DNA of 64,000 nucleotides from Nitrosomonas sp. Nm132 (GTDB lineage: Bacteria; Pseudomonadota; Gammaproteobacteria; Burkholderiales; Nitrosomonadaceae), in assembly GCF_900100485.1 (NCBI RefSeq), contig NZ_FNDH01000004.1, forward strand, positions 62,001 through 126,000, in the 5' to 3' direction. Position 1 is the stretch's first letter. Every line of letters starts with the position of its first letter. This document shows, piece by piece, positions 63,888-64,000 of the stretch. Both the position numbers and the translations under genes were made by a program. Under the pieces are notes generated by a model that searched no databases, was not told the DNA's origin, and saw only the letters and a program-made list of their open reading frames with translations.

Positions 63888-64000
63888 TGGTAATCCTAGA
63901 GATAATAATGCGCTATTATACCGATAGGCGCTGATTATCAGAATATTGATTCTCGATAAACTTTGCTTCCTTAAAGAATGCTACGTTAACTTAGTCATTA

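Overview
The window is a 64 kb chromosomal segment of a Gram-negative bacterium, most likely a betaproteobacterium of the Nitrosomonas type. This is inferred from the recA-recX-alaS block, the clustered pyrophosphate enzymes (PPi-dependent phosphofructokinase beside a K+-independent H+-pumping pyrophosphatase), mid-range base composition and heavy insertion-element debris. No ammonia-oxidation gene or rRNA is present, so the genus is a guess.

Layout. 0.2-2.8 kb: CDF metal exporter and DAHP synthase. 2.8-6.1 kb: a zinc-uptake-type cluster (FtsX permease, ABC ATPase, frameshifted DUF3299 lipoprotein, ZrgA/DUF2796 protein), equivalent to Pseudomonas PA4063-PA4066; a Zur-type regulator and a broken DUF1826 gene lie at 11.2-12.1 kb. 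6.3-6.7 kb: ruins of a type I restriction system. 6.8-8.4 kb: SagB-type oxidoreductase. 8.6-10.3 kb: two genes separated by a recognisable integron attC site, the first a SIR2-like DUF4917 protein. 10.6-21.6 kb: a RelE-type toxin-antitoxin pair, zur, SDR, yajQ between two perfect 28-bp inverted ends, a high-GC P-type ATPase, a BaiN-like flavoprotein, MazG-like, methyltransferase and Mth938 genes. 22.2-29.2 kb: parE-parC, a DnaA-box-rich spacer and recQ.

29.2-39.3 kb is an accessory island ending at the 3' end of tRNA-Arg(CCT). It holds ParDE, MazEF, relics of IS3, IS630, HsdR and a REP-type transposase, hflX, an NYN-LOTUS protein, an intact REP-associated tyrosine transposase with its REP-like repeats, and an AT-rich PmeII-type restriction-modification pair. 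39.4-47.0 kb is housekeeping: MFS transporter, smr-trxB, dioxygenase, alaS, recX, recA. 47.2-51.4 kb: adk (apparently starting at ATT), PPi-phosphofructokinase and H+-PPase; with soluble pyrophosphatase at the right end, three PPi enzymes share the window. 51.6-64 kb: small exported proteins, TPR protein, DUF1624 membrane protein, wrbA, LigB-type dioxygenase, CPBP protease, a second BaiN-like flavoprotein, DUF2235 hydrolase and ppa.

The main unexplained structure is a family of 160-162 bp fold-back elements (five full copies, four of them between 53.8 and 61.5 kb) with CCCGAATATTTCATAAATT ends and 4-bp target duplications of type TTAA/CTAG, plus isolated ends of the same family, two of which enclose yajQ. 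Second is a REP/RAYT family with a GGGTCAGGTC core. Other points of interest are a hairpin that would bury the ribosome binding site of the zrgA-like gene, an ATT start in adk, and two conserved dispersed intergenic repeats of unknown function.
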